Positions 1 through 6,766 of a DNA stretch of 7,324 nucleotides are shown here, in pieces. This DNA is from Devosia sp. (GTDB lineage Bacteria > Pseudomonadota > Alphaproteobacteria > Rhizobiales > Devosiaceae). The stretch lies in NCBI GenBank assembly GCA_028290245.1, contig JAQGKG010000019.1:1-7324 (forward strand). The letters are read 5' to 3'. The translations under genes and the position numbers were made by a program. How positions within the stretch are numbered: the stretch's first letter is position 1; every line of letters begins with the position of its first letter. Under the pieces are notes generated by a model. It was not told where the DNA came from. It saw only the letters and a list, made by a program, of their open reading frames with translations, and searched no databases.

Positions 1-361
1 GAGCTTCGGCGGCCTCAGCATCAGCGGCGGCCTGTGCATCTGCAGCAGCCTGGGCTTCAGCTGCAGCAGCGGCGGCCGCAGCGTCGGCGTCTACCGGGGC
101 CGGCACAGCCTCGGCAGGAGTCGGAGCGCCACCGGAAAGGGCAGCGATACATTCGTCGATGCTGGCGTAGCCGGCGACGATGCACCGTTCGGTTAGGGGA
201 GCGCGAGCGGCCTCGATGGCAGCGGCGTCACCGGATGCCTGAGCGGCGGCATAGGCCTGATAGGCCGCAACCAGATCGCCATCCTGGGCGCGCACGGTTA
301 TCGGCAGCAAGGCCATGAGACCGATACTCGTACCGGTCAGAAGCCAATTTCTAAGGCGCAT
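1..361 (-). CDS. Exported alanine-rich protein, N-terminal part (cut by window edge)
   Basis: The reading frame opens at an ATG (361-359) and stays open through 120 codons to base 1, so the C-terminus lies outside the window. An AAGGA-type ribosome site lies just upstream of the start on the minus strand. Residues 1-25 form a classic signal peptide: basic start (MRLRNW), hydrophobic core (LLTGTSIGLMALLPI) and a VRA cleavage site before QDGD. The mature start (about 26-78) holds two cysteines, C60 and C71, which could form a disulfide in the periplasm. From about residue 79 the protein is Ala/Pro rich, then almost wholly Ala with Glu, Asp and Gln, including eight alanines in a row at 94-101. 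Such a stretch is likely an extended or helical linker. In related bacteria, similar exported proteins carry a linker of this kind ahead of an OmpA-like peptidoglycan-binding domain, but no such domain is visible here, so that identity is only a guess. The export call is firm; the function is unknown. Confidence 0.75.
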   Translation of the reverse strand, partial: MRLRNWLLTGTSIGLMALLPITVRAQDGDLVAAYQAYAAAQASGDAAAIEAARAPLTERCIVAGYASIDECIAALSGGAPTPAEAVPAPVDADAAAAAAAAEAQAAADAQAAADAEAAEA

Positions 362-617
362 TGTTATTTTCCTTTTAGGTCGGTTGACACTTGAGCCAAG
401 CATCGCGGTGTCAGGCTGAACGGAGACTGAATGGATTTTGAACGTCAATGTGCAATGCTTACTCCCCGCAATGCCCAAAACGCCTGGAGTCTTCGTTAGT
501 TCCTCTCATCCAGGCGCCGACACGTGGCGGTTGGATCGTGGCGCCAATGGGGCAGACTAGACGGATCGGCAGGCTGCTGCGCTGGTTCGGTGCGGGCGAT
601 CATGTTAGGTCGAGGGC

Positions 618-1040
618 ATGCAACAAGCCATCGAAACGCTGACCATTCCGACGCAGGGGCAGGGGTTCTATGAATTCACTCGTGCGGTACGCCATTTCGT
701 CTTTACAGCGGATATCGCGACAGGGCTGGTGACAGCCTTCGTGCGCCACACGTCATGCTCGCTGCTAATCCAGGAAAACGCCGACGTGGATGTGCAGACC
801 GACCTCTCCGGCTTCTTCAAGCGGCTGGTGCCCGAAGGCATGGACTGGCTGGTGCATACCACCGAGGGGCCAGATGACATGCCTGCCCATATCAAGGCGG
901 CACTGACGCAAACCTCGATTGGCGTCCCAGTCATGAGTGGCGAGCCGGTGTTCGGCACCTGGCAGGGCATCTATCTTTTCGAGCACCGCGGCCGGCCGCA
1001 TCGGCGCGAAGTGGTGCTGCATATTTTTGGAGACCGTTGA
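618..1040 (+). CDS. yjbQ: YjbQ/UPF0047 family protein (secondary thiamine-phosphate synthase)
   Basis: A 140-residue protein of the usual family length with all the family signatures: HTSCSLLIQENAD (44-56), an Asp at D62, H80 and the block EGPDDMPAHIK (83-93), then GTWQGIYLFEHR (113-124) near the C-terminus. The conserved His, Asp and Glu residues of these blocks cluster in a pocket in known structures of the family. E. coli YjbQ has weak thiamine-phosphate synthase activity and can stand in for ThiE when overproduced; the main physiological role of the family remains unclear. It is a soluble cytoplasmic protein that forms trimers in known cases. The ATG at 618 gives the family's expected N-terminus; the ribosome site is weak (AGGTCGAGG, 607-615). 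The stop codon overlaps the start of the TSUP transporter gene (TGATG, 1038-1042), implying one transcript and translational coupling. Family membership is near certain; the cellular role is not. Confidence 0.93.
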   Translation: MQQAIETLTIPTQGQGFYEFTRAVRHFVFTADIATGLVTAFVRHTSCSLLIQENADVDVQTDLSGFFKRLVPEGMDWLVHTTEGPDDMPAHIKAALTQTSIGVPVMSGEPVFGTWQGIYLFEHRGRPHRREVVLHIFGDR

Positions 1041-1870
1041 TGGATTGGGCGACACTGCTTGGCTACTGGCCGTTTGTATTGGGACTAATGGTGACCGGCG
1101 TCGTATCAGGCATTGCCGCGGGCCTGTTGGGCATAGGTGGCGGCGCCATCATCGTGCCGGCGCTGAGCACGGCCTTGCTTTGGCTGGGTTATGATAGCGA
1201 CGTCGTGCAGCATGTTGCCGTCGGCACCTCGCTCGCCATCATCATTCCCACCGGGTTCATGAGTGCGCGGGCGCATTACAAGCGCGGCGCGCTCGACGTG
1301 CGGGTGCTCAAACTGTGGACGCCGTTTATCGTGGCCGGGACGTTCATCGGCGGGCTGATGGCTGGGCTGTTTTCGGGCGATGTACTGCGCATCGTTTTTG
1401 CCGTGATGGCCTTCGTAATCGCCGGCAATATAGTGTTCGGGTTCCAGACCAAGCTTATGGGACATCTGAATGGTTCGGCGCTGACGCATCGGATTTCGGC
1501 GACGGTCGTCGGCTATATTTCGTCGCTGATGGGCATTGGCGGCGGTTCGCTGACTGTGCCGACGCTAGTGGCCTTCGGCGCGACCATGCATTCGGCCGTG
1601 GGCACTTCGGCGGCCGTTGGCGTCGCCATTGCTATATCCGGCACGCTGGGCTTCCTGATCTCGGGCTGGGGCGTAGCGGGTCTGCCGCCGCTGAGCCTCG
1701 GCTATATCAACCTGGTGGCGCTGGTGCTGGTCGCGGTGCTGGCCGCGGTGTTTGCGCCGCTCGGGGCGGCTCTTGCGCACAAGTTGGATCAGAAGGCGCT
1801 GAAGTATGTGTTTGCGGTGTTCCTCGTCGCGGTGGGGCTGAACATGCTGTGGAAGGTGTTGTTCGGCTAG
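1040..1870 (+). CDS. TSUP family membrane transporter (TauE/SafE type)
   Basis: A 276-residue, very hydrophobic inner-membrane protein with about eight predicted membrane segments arranged as two homologous halves. Each half opens with the family hallmark: GLLGIGGGAIIVP (28-40) and SLMGIGGGSLTVP (162-174). Each half also carries an AVGTS motif (60-64 and 186-190). TSUP (sulfite exporter TauE/SafE, formerly DUF81) proteins move small organic or sulfur-containing anions such as sulfite, sulfoacetate or other carboxylates and sulfonates; the substrate cannot be read from the sequence. I chose the ATG at 1040, which overlaps the yjbQ stop as TGATG; a TTG one codon upstream (1037) is possible but less likely. 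The tight overlap with yjbQ implies co-expression, and possible function in the same process, though the link between the two families is not established here. A hairpin terminator follows 12 bases after the stop. Confidence 0.93.
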   Translation: MDWATLLGYWPFVLGLMVTGVVSGIAAGLLGIGGGAIIVPALSTALLWLGYDSDVVQHVAVGTSLAIIIPTGFMSARAHYKRGALDVRVLKLWTPFIVAGTFIGGLMAGLFSGDVLRIVFAVMAFVIAGNIVFGFQTKLMGHLNGSALTHRISATVVGYISSLMGIGGGSLTVPTLVAFGATMHSAVGTSAAVGVAIAISGTLGFLISGWGVAGLPPLSLGYINLVALVLVAVLAAVFAPLGAALAHKLDQKALKYVFAVFLVAVGLNMLWKVLFG

Positions 1871-1882
1871 GCCGTCAAAGCA

Positions 1883-1908
1883 AAAGCCCCTGCTTGCGCG
1901 AGGGCTTT
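1883..1908 (+). terminator. Likely intrinsic terminator of the yjbQ-TSUP operon
   Basis: The arms AAAGCCC (1883-1889) and GGGCTTT (1902-1908) pair perfectly around a 12-base loop, 12 bases after the TSUP stop codon. The T run lies partly in the 3' arm and continues weakly (CGTATTT). Read from the opposite strand, the stem is followed by TTGCTTT, so it may also stop transcripts of the convergent SIMPL gene. Confidence 0.7.
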
Positions 1909-1919
1909 CGTATTTGGTT

Positions 1920-1959
1920 GGTGGGGACGGGTGACTACGGTTTACCGTCCGTCCCCACC
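1920..1959. repeat. Perfect 11-bp inverted repeat with nested hairpin in convergent spacer
   Basis: GGTGGGGACGG (1920-1930) and CCGTCCCCACC (1949-1959) are perfect reverse complements separated by 18 bases. Inside, ACGG (1937-1940) pairs with CCGT (1945-1948) around TTTA. Because the left side has two ACGG copies and the right side two adjacent CCGT copies, alternative pairings are possible. There is no T tract, so it is not a classic intrinsic terminator; it could be a REP-like extragenic palindrome, a transcript-end stabiliser or part of a bidirectional terminator. Confidence 0.75.
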
Positions 1960-1960
1960 G

Positions 1961-1989
1961 CCCAAGCCCCCTCAAAAAAGGGGTATGGG
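1961..1989. repeat. Third GC-armed hairpin, abutting the SIMPL gene's stop
   Basis: CCC (1961-1963) and CCCC (1967-1970) face GGGG (1980-1983) and GGG (1987-1989), with a symmetric 3x3 internal loop and a loop rich in A (1974-1979). On the minus strand it begins only two bases after the TAA of the SIMPL gene, so it is the first structure in that gene's 3' end. The A tract lies in the loop rather than after the stem, so termination activity is uncertain. Confidence 0.4.
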
Positions 1990-1991
1990 TA

Positions 1992-2708
1992 TTATTTCTT
2001 GTCGGTGTCCAGTTCCCACTGAACGTTGACATTGATGGCAAAGGCCAACTCGCCGCCTTCGACCGGGACGGCGGCCGCAGCGTCGGCGCGCATCGAATAC
2101 ATGGCGACGGGCTGGGGTGAATTGAAGGTCTGGGTTTCAGAAATCGAGTTGATTTCGTCGAGCGTGCCGCCGGCGGCGACAGCGTAAAGCTCGGCCTTGG
2201 CGCGGGCATCGGCGAAGGCAGACTTGCGGGCTTCATCATAAAGTGCCGACGGATCAGCCACCGAGAAGGTCACGCCATTAACGGTATTGGCGCCGATGGT
2301 GACCGACTTGTCGAGTATGGCGCCGAGGGTATCGAGAGCGCGCACCGTGACGGTGACGGTGTTGGCAACCTGATAGCCGTTGATCTTGGGTGGCAGCGAA
2401 TAGCCCTTCTCGTCGCGCTCTTCGGTGTAGACGTAGTTCGGATTTACAGAGAAGCCTGAGGTCTGGATATCGCGCGCTTCTATGCCGGAGGCCTTGAGCT
2501 CTGCAATCAACTCGGCCATGGCAGTCGAGTTGGCGTCGAGCGCCTCACGGGCGGTGGCGCCCTGCGTGGTGACGCCGGAATTAATCTGCGCCACATCCGG
2601 AGCAGCCATGACTTCGCCGTGGCCTTCGATGGTGATCGAGCCAGCATAGGCGGGCACGGCAAGGGTGGCGAGAAGGGCGAAGGGGACGACGGCAGCAAAG
2701 CGACGCAT
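1992..2708 (-). CDS. Periplasmic SIMPL domain protein (DUF541, BP26/OMP28-like)
   Basis: A 238-residue exported protein. Residues 1-22 are a clear signal peptide (MRRFAAVVPFALLATLAVPAYA) cut after AYA. The mature part is a single SIMPL/DUF541 domain with typical blocks: ITIEGHGEVMAAPD at the start, then GIEARDIQTSGFSVNPNY, then INGYQVANTVTVTVRALDTL, then an ARKSAFADARAKAELYA helix. The family includes the Brucella periplasmic immunogen BP26 (OMP28), which assembles into a channel-like multimer. Other members are linked to oxidative-stress tolerance or interact with signalling kinases; the role here is unknown. I chose the ATG at 2708-2706 because AGGAG sits at ideal spacing before it and the signal peptide then begins properly; an ATG 12 codons upstream lacks both. 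The gene is convergent with the TSUP gene and divergent from the FAH-ALDH operon, so it is probably a single-gene unit. Confidence 0.92.
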   Translation of the reverse strand: MRRFAAVVPFALLATLAVPAYAGSITIEGHGEVMAAPDVAQINSGVTTQGATAREALDANSTAMAELIAELKASGIEARDIQTSGFSVNPNYVYTEERDEKGYSLPPKINGYQVANTVTVTVRALDTLGAILDKSVTIGANTVNGVTFSVADPSALYDEARKSAFADARAKAELYAVAAGGTLDEINSISETQTFNSPQPVAMYSMRADAAAAVPVEGGELAFAINVNVQWELDTDKK

Positions 2709-2811
2709 GAGATACTCCTGAGTTCGTGGGGGACTACTCCCCATCCATTGCGTCAGTATTGCGGCGCAGATGAACTGGAGTTGAATGGTGCTGTGGAGAT
2801 CGGTTCATCGA

Positions 2812-2828
2812 CAAAAGTATGACTTTTG
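2812..2828. promoter_or_regulatory. 17-bp palindrome, candidate operator of the FAH-ALDH operon
   Basis: CAAAAGT (2812-2818) and ACTTTTG (2822-2828) are perfect reverse complements around ATG. The site lies 61 bases before the FAH-family start at 2890, within the divergent spacer between it and the SIMPL gene. Size and symmetry fit the site of a dimeric repressor or activator, as is common in front of sugar-acid operons. No -35/-10 pair could be placed with confidence next to it, and no regulator gene lies in the window. Confidence 0.45.
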
Positions 2829-2889
2829 AGGGTTGCCCTTTGGGGCGCCGGTGCGGTACTCACTGGCCAAGCAACTGAGGGGGCGGACC

Positions 2890-4035
2890 ATGGGCGACAG
2901 GCATTATCCGGACGGCACATTGCTAGGCCGCGCCCGCGTTCCGGGTTTTGATCATCCGCGCATCGTCACGGTGCGGAACGACGAGCTGATCGATATTACC
3001 GTAATGGGATTTGCGCTGGTGCGTGACATTGCGGAGAGCGGTCGGGCTGCCGAACATGTGCGGACGGCGCCGGGCGTCAGCCTGGGTAGCGTCGACGCGG
3101 TGCTGGCCAACTCGGTGGCGCTTGATGCATCGAAGCCGAGCTTGTTGTCGCCAATCGACATGCAGGCGATCAAGGCATCTGGCGTGACTTTTGTGGTGTC
3201 GCTGCTGGAGCGGGTCATTGAAGAGCAGGCGCGTGGCGACAAGGCGCGGGCGGATAGTTTGCGCGGGGAGATCCTCGAGCTGATCGGTATGGACTTGAGC
3301 GAGCTGGTTCCGGGCTCCGCGACGGCCATGAAGGTCAAGGACGCGCTTATCGCCAAGGGCGTCTGGAGCCAGTATCTGGAAGTGGGCATTGGTCCGGATG
3401 CAGAAATCTTTACCAAGGGCCAGCCGATGAGTTCGGTGGGTTATGGTGCCGAGGTCGGACTGCACCCGGTTTCGAGCTGGAACAATCCCGAGCCGGAAGT
3501 GGCGCTGCTGGTGACCAGCAAGGGCGAGATCATCGGCGCGACCTTGGGTAATGACGTCAACCTGCGTGACGTCGAAGGACGTTCGGCGCTGCTGCTTGGC
3601 AAGGCCAAGGACAATAATGCCTCGGCGTCATTGGGGCCGTTCATCCGGCTGTTCGATGGTGACTTTACGCTGGAGACGGTCAAGCAATCCGAGATCGCGC
3701 TGCGGGTCGAGGGCCAGGATGGCTTCGTGCTCGAGGGTCATTCCTCGATGAACCAGATTTCGCGCACGCCTGAATCCTTGGTGGCTGCGACCATTGGCGG
3801 GCATCACCAGTATCCCGATGGTCTGGTGCTCTACCTCGGCACGATGTTTGCGCCGGTGAAAGACCGCGATGGCGTCGGCAAGGGCTTTACACACAAGCTC
3901 GGCGATGTCGTATCGATATCGACATCCGAGCTCGGCACACTATCTAACACTGTGAACCTCTCCACCAAATGTCCGCCCTGGACCTATGGCGCCAGCCACC
4001 TGCTGCGTGACCTGGCCCAGGCGAATTTACTTTAA
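2890..4035 (+). CDS. Fumarylacetoacetate hydrolase family protein, probable 2-keto-3-deoxy-pentonate dehydratase
   Basis: A 381-residue soluble protein of the FAH superfamily. The C-terminal half (about 155-375) carries the FAH fold: acidic metal-binding candidates E201 and E203 in NPEPE, D222 in GNDVN, and the active-site stretch GKAKDNNASASLGPF (237-251) with lysines K238 and K240. The N-terminal half (GTLLGRARVPG, 9-19, to about 150) is the longer form seen in sugar-acid dehydratases such as Caulobacter XylX, rather than the short form of true acylpyruvases. XylX converts 2-keto-3-deoxy-D-xylonate to alpha-ketoglutaric semialdehyde. The next gene, 24 bases downstream, encodes an aldehyde dehydrogenase suited to oxidising that product, which supports the assignment. 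Stereochemistry of the substrate (xylonate, arabinonate or another sugar acid) cannot be decided. I chose ATG 2890 because a GAGGGGG ribosome site precedes it; an upstream TTG at 2833 has no such support. Family is certain, substrate inferred. Confidence 0.9.
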   Translation: MGDRHYPDGTLLGRARVPGFDHPRIVTVRNDELIDITVMGFALVRDIAESGRAAEHVRTAPGVSLGSVDAVLANSVALDASKPSLLSPIDMQAIKASGVTFVVSLLERVIEEQARGDKARADSLRGEILELIGMDLSELVPGSATAMKVKDALIAKGVWSQYLEVGIGPDAEIFTKGQPMSSVGYGAEVGLHPVSSWNNPEPEVALLVTSKGEIIGATLGNDVNLRDVEGRSALLLGKAKDNNASASLGPFIRLFDGDFTLETVKQSEIALRVEGQDGFVLEGHSSMNQISRTPESLVAATIGGHHQYPDGLVLYLGTMFAPVKDRDGVGKGFTHKLGDVVSISTSELGTLSNTVNLSTKCPPWTYGASHLLRDLAQANLL

Positions 4036-4059
4036 TTCCGATTCGAAAGGCATTCCAAC

Positions 4060-5499
4060 ATGGCTGAACTGCACAAGAACCTCATCAACGGGGAATGGGT
4101 GGGCTCGGATGGCGTAGAGAATATCAACCCGTCCAACACTGCTGAAGTCGTGGGCGTTTATGCCCGCGCCAGCGCCGAAGAAACCAAGCTGGCGATTGCT
4201 GCGGCCAAGGCCGCTTTCCCCGCTTGGTCGCGTTCGGGCATTCTCGAACGCCACGCTATCCTCAGCAAGACCAGCCAGGAAATCCTGGCGCGCAAGGCCG
4301 AGCTGGGCGAATTGCTGAGCCGCGAAGAGGGCAAGACCTTGCCTGAAGGCATCGGCGAAGTGACCCGTGCTGCGCAGATTTTCGACTTTTTTGCTGGTGA
4401 AGTGCTGCGCCTTGCTGGCGAAGTGCTGCCATCGGTTCGTCCCGGTGTTGGCGTCGAGATTACCCGCGAGCCAATCGGGGTCATTGGCATCATCACGCCG
4501 TGGAATTTTCCGATCGCCATCCCGACCTGGAAGTTGGCGCCGGCACTGGCCTATGGCAACACCGTGGTGATCAAGCCAGCTGATCTGGTGCCCGGTTCGA
4601 CCTGGGCGATCGTCGACATTCTGGTGCGTGCCGGTCTGCCCAAGGGCGTGCTGAACCTCGTCATGGGCAAGGGTTCGGTCGTTGGCCAGACCATGCTCGA
4701 GAGCAAGGACGTCAACGCCATCTCGTTCACCGGCTCGGTCGGCACCGGCAAGCGCGTTGCTGCGGCTTCGATCGAGGTCGGTCGCAAGTTCCAGCTCGAA
4801 ATGGGCGGCAAGAACCCGACCGTGGTGCTGGATGACGCGGACCTCAAGATCGCGGTTGAATCCGTGGCGCAGTCGGCGTTTTTCTCGACCGGCCAGCGTT
4901 GCACGGCTTCGAGCCGCGTCATCGTAACCGAGGGCATCCACGACAAGTTCGTCGAGGCTCTGGCCGAGCGGACGCGCAACCTGCGCGTTGGCGATGCGAT
5001 GGACAAGAACACGGAAATCGGGCCGGTGGTCGATCCGAGCCAACTTAAGCAGGACACGGATTACATCGCCATCGGCAAGGCCGAAGGCGCCAAGATCGCG
5101 GCCGGTGGTGAATTGGTGAAGGGGCCAAACGAGGGCTACTTCTTGCAGCCGACGCTATTCACCGAAGCGACCAACCAGATGCGTATTTCGCGCGAGGAAA
5201 TCTTCGGACCAGTCGCGAGCGTCATCCGCGTCAAGAATTACGAGGAAGCGCTGTTCACGGCGAACGACACCGAATTCGGTCTTTCGGCCGGTATCGTCAC
5301 CACCTCGCTCAAGTACGCAACGCACTTCAAGCGCAATGCCGAGGCCGGTATGGTGATGGTCAACGTGCCAACCGCCGGCGTGGACTTCCACGTACCATTC
5401 GGCGGCCGCAAAGCTTCGAGCTACGGCTCGCGCGAGCAGGGCAAGTATGCGGCGGAGTTCTTCACTGTGGTGAAAACGGCTTATACAGCGGCCGGTTAA
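4060..5499 (+). CDS. NAD(P)-dependent aldehyde dehydrogenase, probable alpha-ketoglutaric semialdehyde dehydrogenase
   Basis: A complete 479-residue aldehyde dehydrogenase. Motifs in order: PWNFP with the oxyanion-hole Asn N149; IKPAD with the cofactor-binding K172; FTGSVGTG (223-230) of the nucleotide fold; LEMGGK with the general base E247; GQRCTASS with the catalytic C281; EEIFGP (379-384); and a C-terminal VPFGGRKASSYGSREQG. The last block resembles that of semialdehyde dehydrogenases that make alpha-ketoglutarate in xylose, arabinose or glucarate catabolism (2,5-dioxovalerate dehydrogenase). Succinate-semialdehyde or similar activity is an alternative. It is cytoplasmic and probably a tetramer, as in the family. 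The ATG at 4060 has GAAAGG at suitable spacing and the usual short N-terminus. It lies 24 bases after the FAH-family gene on the same strand, and a strong terminator follows, so the pair forms a closed operon. Enzyme class is certain; the specific substrate is inferred from neighbour and family. Confidence 0.94.
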   Translation: MAELHKNLINGEWVGSDGVENINPSNTAEVVGVYARASAEETKLAIAAAKAAFPAWSRSGILERHAILSKTSQEILARKAELGELLSREEGKTLPEGIGEVTRAAQIFDFFAGEVLRLAGEVLPSVRPGVGVEITREPIGVIGIITPWNFPIAIPTWKLAPALAYGNTVVIKPADLVPGSTWAIVDILVRAGLPKGVLNLVMGKGSVVGQTMLESKDVNAISFTGSVGTGKRVAAASIEVGRKFQLEMGGKNPTVVLDDADLKIAVESVAQSAFFSTGQRCTASSRVIVTEGIHDKFVEALAERTRNLRVGDAMDKNTEIGPVVDPSQLKQDTDYIAIGKAEGAKIAAGGELVKGPNEGYFLQPTLFTEATNQMRISREEIFGPVASVIRVKNYEEALFTANDTEFGLSAGIVTTSLKYATHFKRNAEAGMVMVNVPTAGVDFHVPFGGRKASSYGSREQGKYAAEFFTVVKTAYTAAG

Positions 5500-5521
5500 A
5501 CCGTACGCAAGCCAGTATCTC

Positions 5522-5556
5522 AACACCCTCGGGCTTTGTCCGAGGGTGTTTTTTTT
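5522..5556 (+). terminator. Strong intrinsic terminator of the FAH-ALDH operon
   Basis: AACACCCTCGG (5522-5532) pairs perfectly with CCGAGGGTGTT (5540-5550) around a 7-base loop, followed by a run of eight Ts (5549-5556, partly in the stem). It begins 22 bases after the ALDH stop and ends five bases before the convergent aminotransferase stop. On the minus strand no T run follows the stem, so its effect there would be weaker. Confidence 0.93.
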
Positions 5557-5560
5557 GGGC

Positions 5561-6766
5561 TCAGCGGAGGTTCACTGCGCGCGCCAAACCTTGCTGGCTG
5601 ATCAGGCTGCAGAGCTTGAAGATGCCGACTTCGATCTGGGCTTCGTCGCAGAGTGAAAAGCTTAGGCGCATGGTGTTGTGGCCCGAGCCATCGGCATGGA
5701 AGGCGCTTCCGGGAACAAAGGCGATATCTTGCCTAAGGGCCTGTGGCAGCAGGAGATCTGCGTCGAGGTGATCGGGCAGTTCGAGCCAGATGAACATGCC
5801 GCCATCGGGTTTTTTCCACTTGAGGCCGGGCGGGGCATAGCGTTCAAGCGCGGCCAACATGGCGTCGCGGCGGGCTTTGTAGACCACGCGGGTGCGGGCG
5901 ACCTGAGCGTCATAACAGGCGGCTGCGACGTGGTGCATGACCATCTGGTTGGTGGTGGCGGTGTGCAGGTCGGCGCCTTGCTTGAGGAGCGTCAGCTTGC
6001 GGATCAGTGCCTTTGGGCCGCAAATCCAGCCGATGCGCATGCCGGGGGACAGGGTCTTGGAGAAGGTGCCGCAATAGAGCGTGCGGGTGCCCTCGATGGA
6101 GCCGGCGAGGTGGGCATCGAGGCTGGCGATGGCGGGGATAGCTTCGCCGTCGTAGCGCAGGGCTGAGTAGGCGGCGTCTTCGATGATCACGGCGTTCAGC
6201 GCTTTGGCCTGCTCAAGTGCTTGATGGCGCGCGGTTTTGCTCATGGTGCGGCCATCGGGGTTGGCGAAGTCGGGGACCAGATAGATCAGGCGCGGGGCGG
6301 CGGGGCCGGTGACCTGGGGTGCGTCAAGCGAGGAGAAGCTGGCCTCGTAGACGGAGAAGCTTTGCAGGGCGCCGAGATAGGTGGGGCGGGCGGTGACCAC
6401 GGTGCTGCCAGAGTCGAGCAGCAGCTTGCCGATCAGATCGAGCCCTTGCTGGGAGCCGCTGGTGATGAGGATATTGTCGGGTTTGGCGGGGACGCCGAGC
6501 GTGTTCATATGCGCGGCAAGCCATTGGCGCAGCGGCAAATATCCTTCGGTGGTCGAATATTGCAGCGCCTCGCGGGCGATGGATGGGCCGCCGAAAACAT
6601 GGCGCCAGGCATCCTGGAACAGGGCCACAGGGAACAGCGCCGGATCGGGAATGCCGCCGGCAAACGAGATCATCGAACGCGGACCGATGAGCTTGAGCAG
6701 TTCGCGGATTTGCGACGCCTTGAAGGCCTTGGCGCGGGACGAGAGACGAAATTCCAGTGGCGTCAT
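5561..6766 (-). CDS. PLP-dependent aminotransferase, fold type I (2-aminoadipate aminotransferase/LysN-like)
   Basis: A 401-residue aminotransferase of the class I/II family, of the stand-alone type related to MocR C-terminal domains and to LysN. Residues in place: the N-terminal ISFAGGIPDP (33-42) substrate loop; SGSQQGLDLIGK (103-114) for phosphate binding; Y130; N169 in FANPDG; D197 in EDAAY, which pairs with the pyridine nitrogen; the Schiff-base lysine K237 in GTFSKTLSPGMRIGW; and R367 in NTMRLSF, which binds the substrate carboxylate. These enzymes transaminate aminoadipate, aromatic or branched amino acids with 2-oxoglutarate; the substrate here is not readable. There is no N-terminal winged-helix domain, so it is an enzyme rather than a MocR regulator. 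I chose the ATG at 6766-6764 because GGTGAT lies at good spacing upstream and the family N-terminus starts there; an in-frame ATG four codons upstream (6778) is possible. The frame remains open to 7138, but that extension is unlike any protein and overlaps the rhodanese gene. Confidence 0.92.
   Translation of the reverse strand: MTPLEFRLSSRAKAFKASQIRELLKLIGPRSMISFAGGIPDPALFPVALFQDAWRHVFGGPSIAREALQYSTTEGYLPLRQWLAAHMNTLGVPAKPDNILITSGSQQGLDLIGKLLLDSGSTVVTARPTYLGALQSFSVYEASFSSLDAPQVTGPAAPRLIYLVPDFANPDGRTMSKTARHQALEQAKALNAVIIEDAAYSALRYDGEAIPAIASLDAHLAGSIEGTRTLYCGTFSKTLSPGMRIGWICGPKALIRKLTLLKQGADLHTATTNQMVMHHVAAACYDAQVARTRVVYKARRDAMLAALERYAPPGLKWKKPDGGMFIWLELPDHLDADLLLPQALRQDIAFVPGSAFHADGSGHNTMRLSFSLCDEAQIEVGIFKLCSLISQQGLARAVNLR

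Noticed and set aside
384..389. A TTGACA hexamer suggesting a plus-strand promoter
   Set aside because: No acceptable -10 hexamer lies 16-18 bases downstream, and it sits within the leader of the minus-strand exported-protein gene.
481..518. Possible tRNA remnant or attachment site near CCAGGCGCC
   Set aside because: There is no T-loop consensus (GTTCRANTCC), no anticodon arm and no adjacent integrase or repeated end.
448..642. A 64-codon open frame on the plus strand ahead of yjbQ
   Set aside because: It overlaps the yjbQ start in another frame, resembles no protein I know, has no clear ribosome site, and its composition is that of non-coding sequence.
4027..5043. A 338-codon open frame antisense to the aldehyde dehydrogenase
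   Set aside because: Long antisense frames are expected in GC-rich genes with strong codon bias; the plus-strand product is an unmistakable aldehyde dehydrogenase and the antisense product has no domain.
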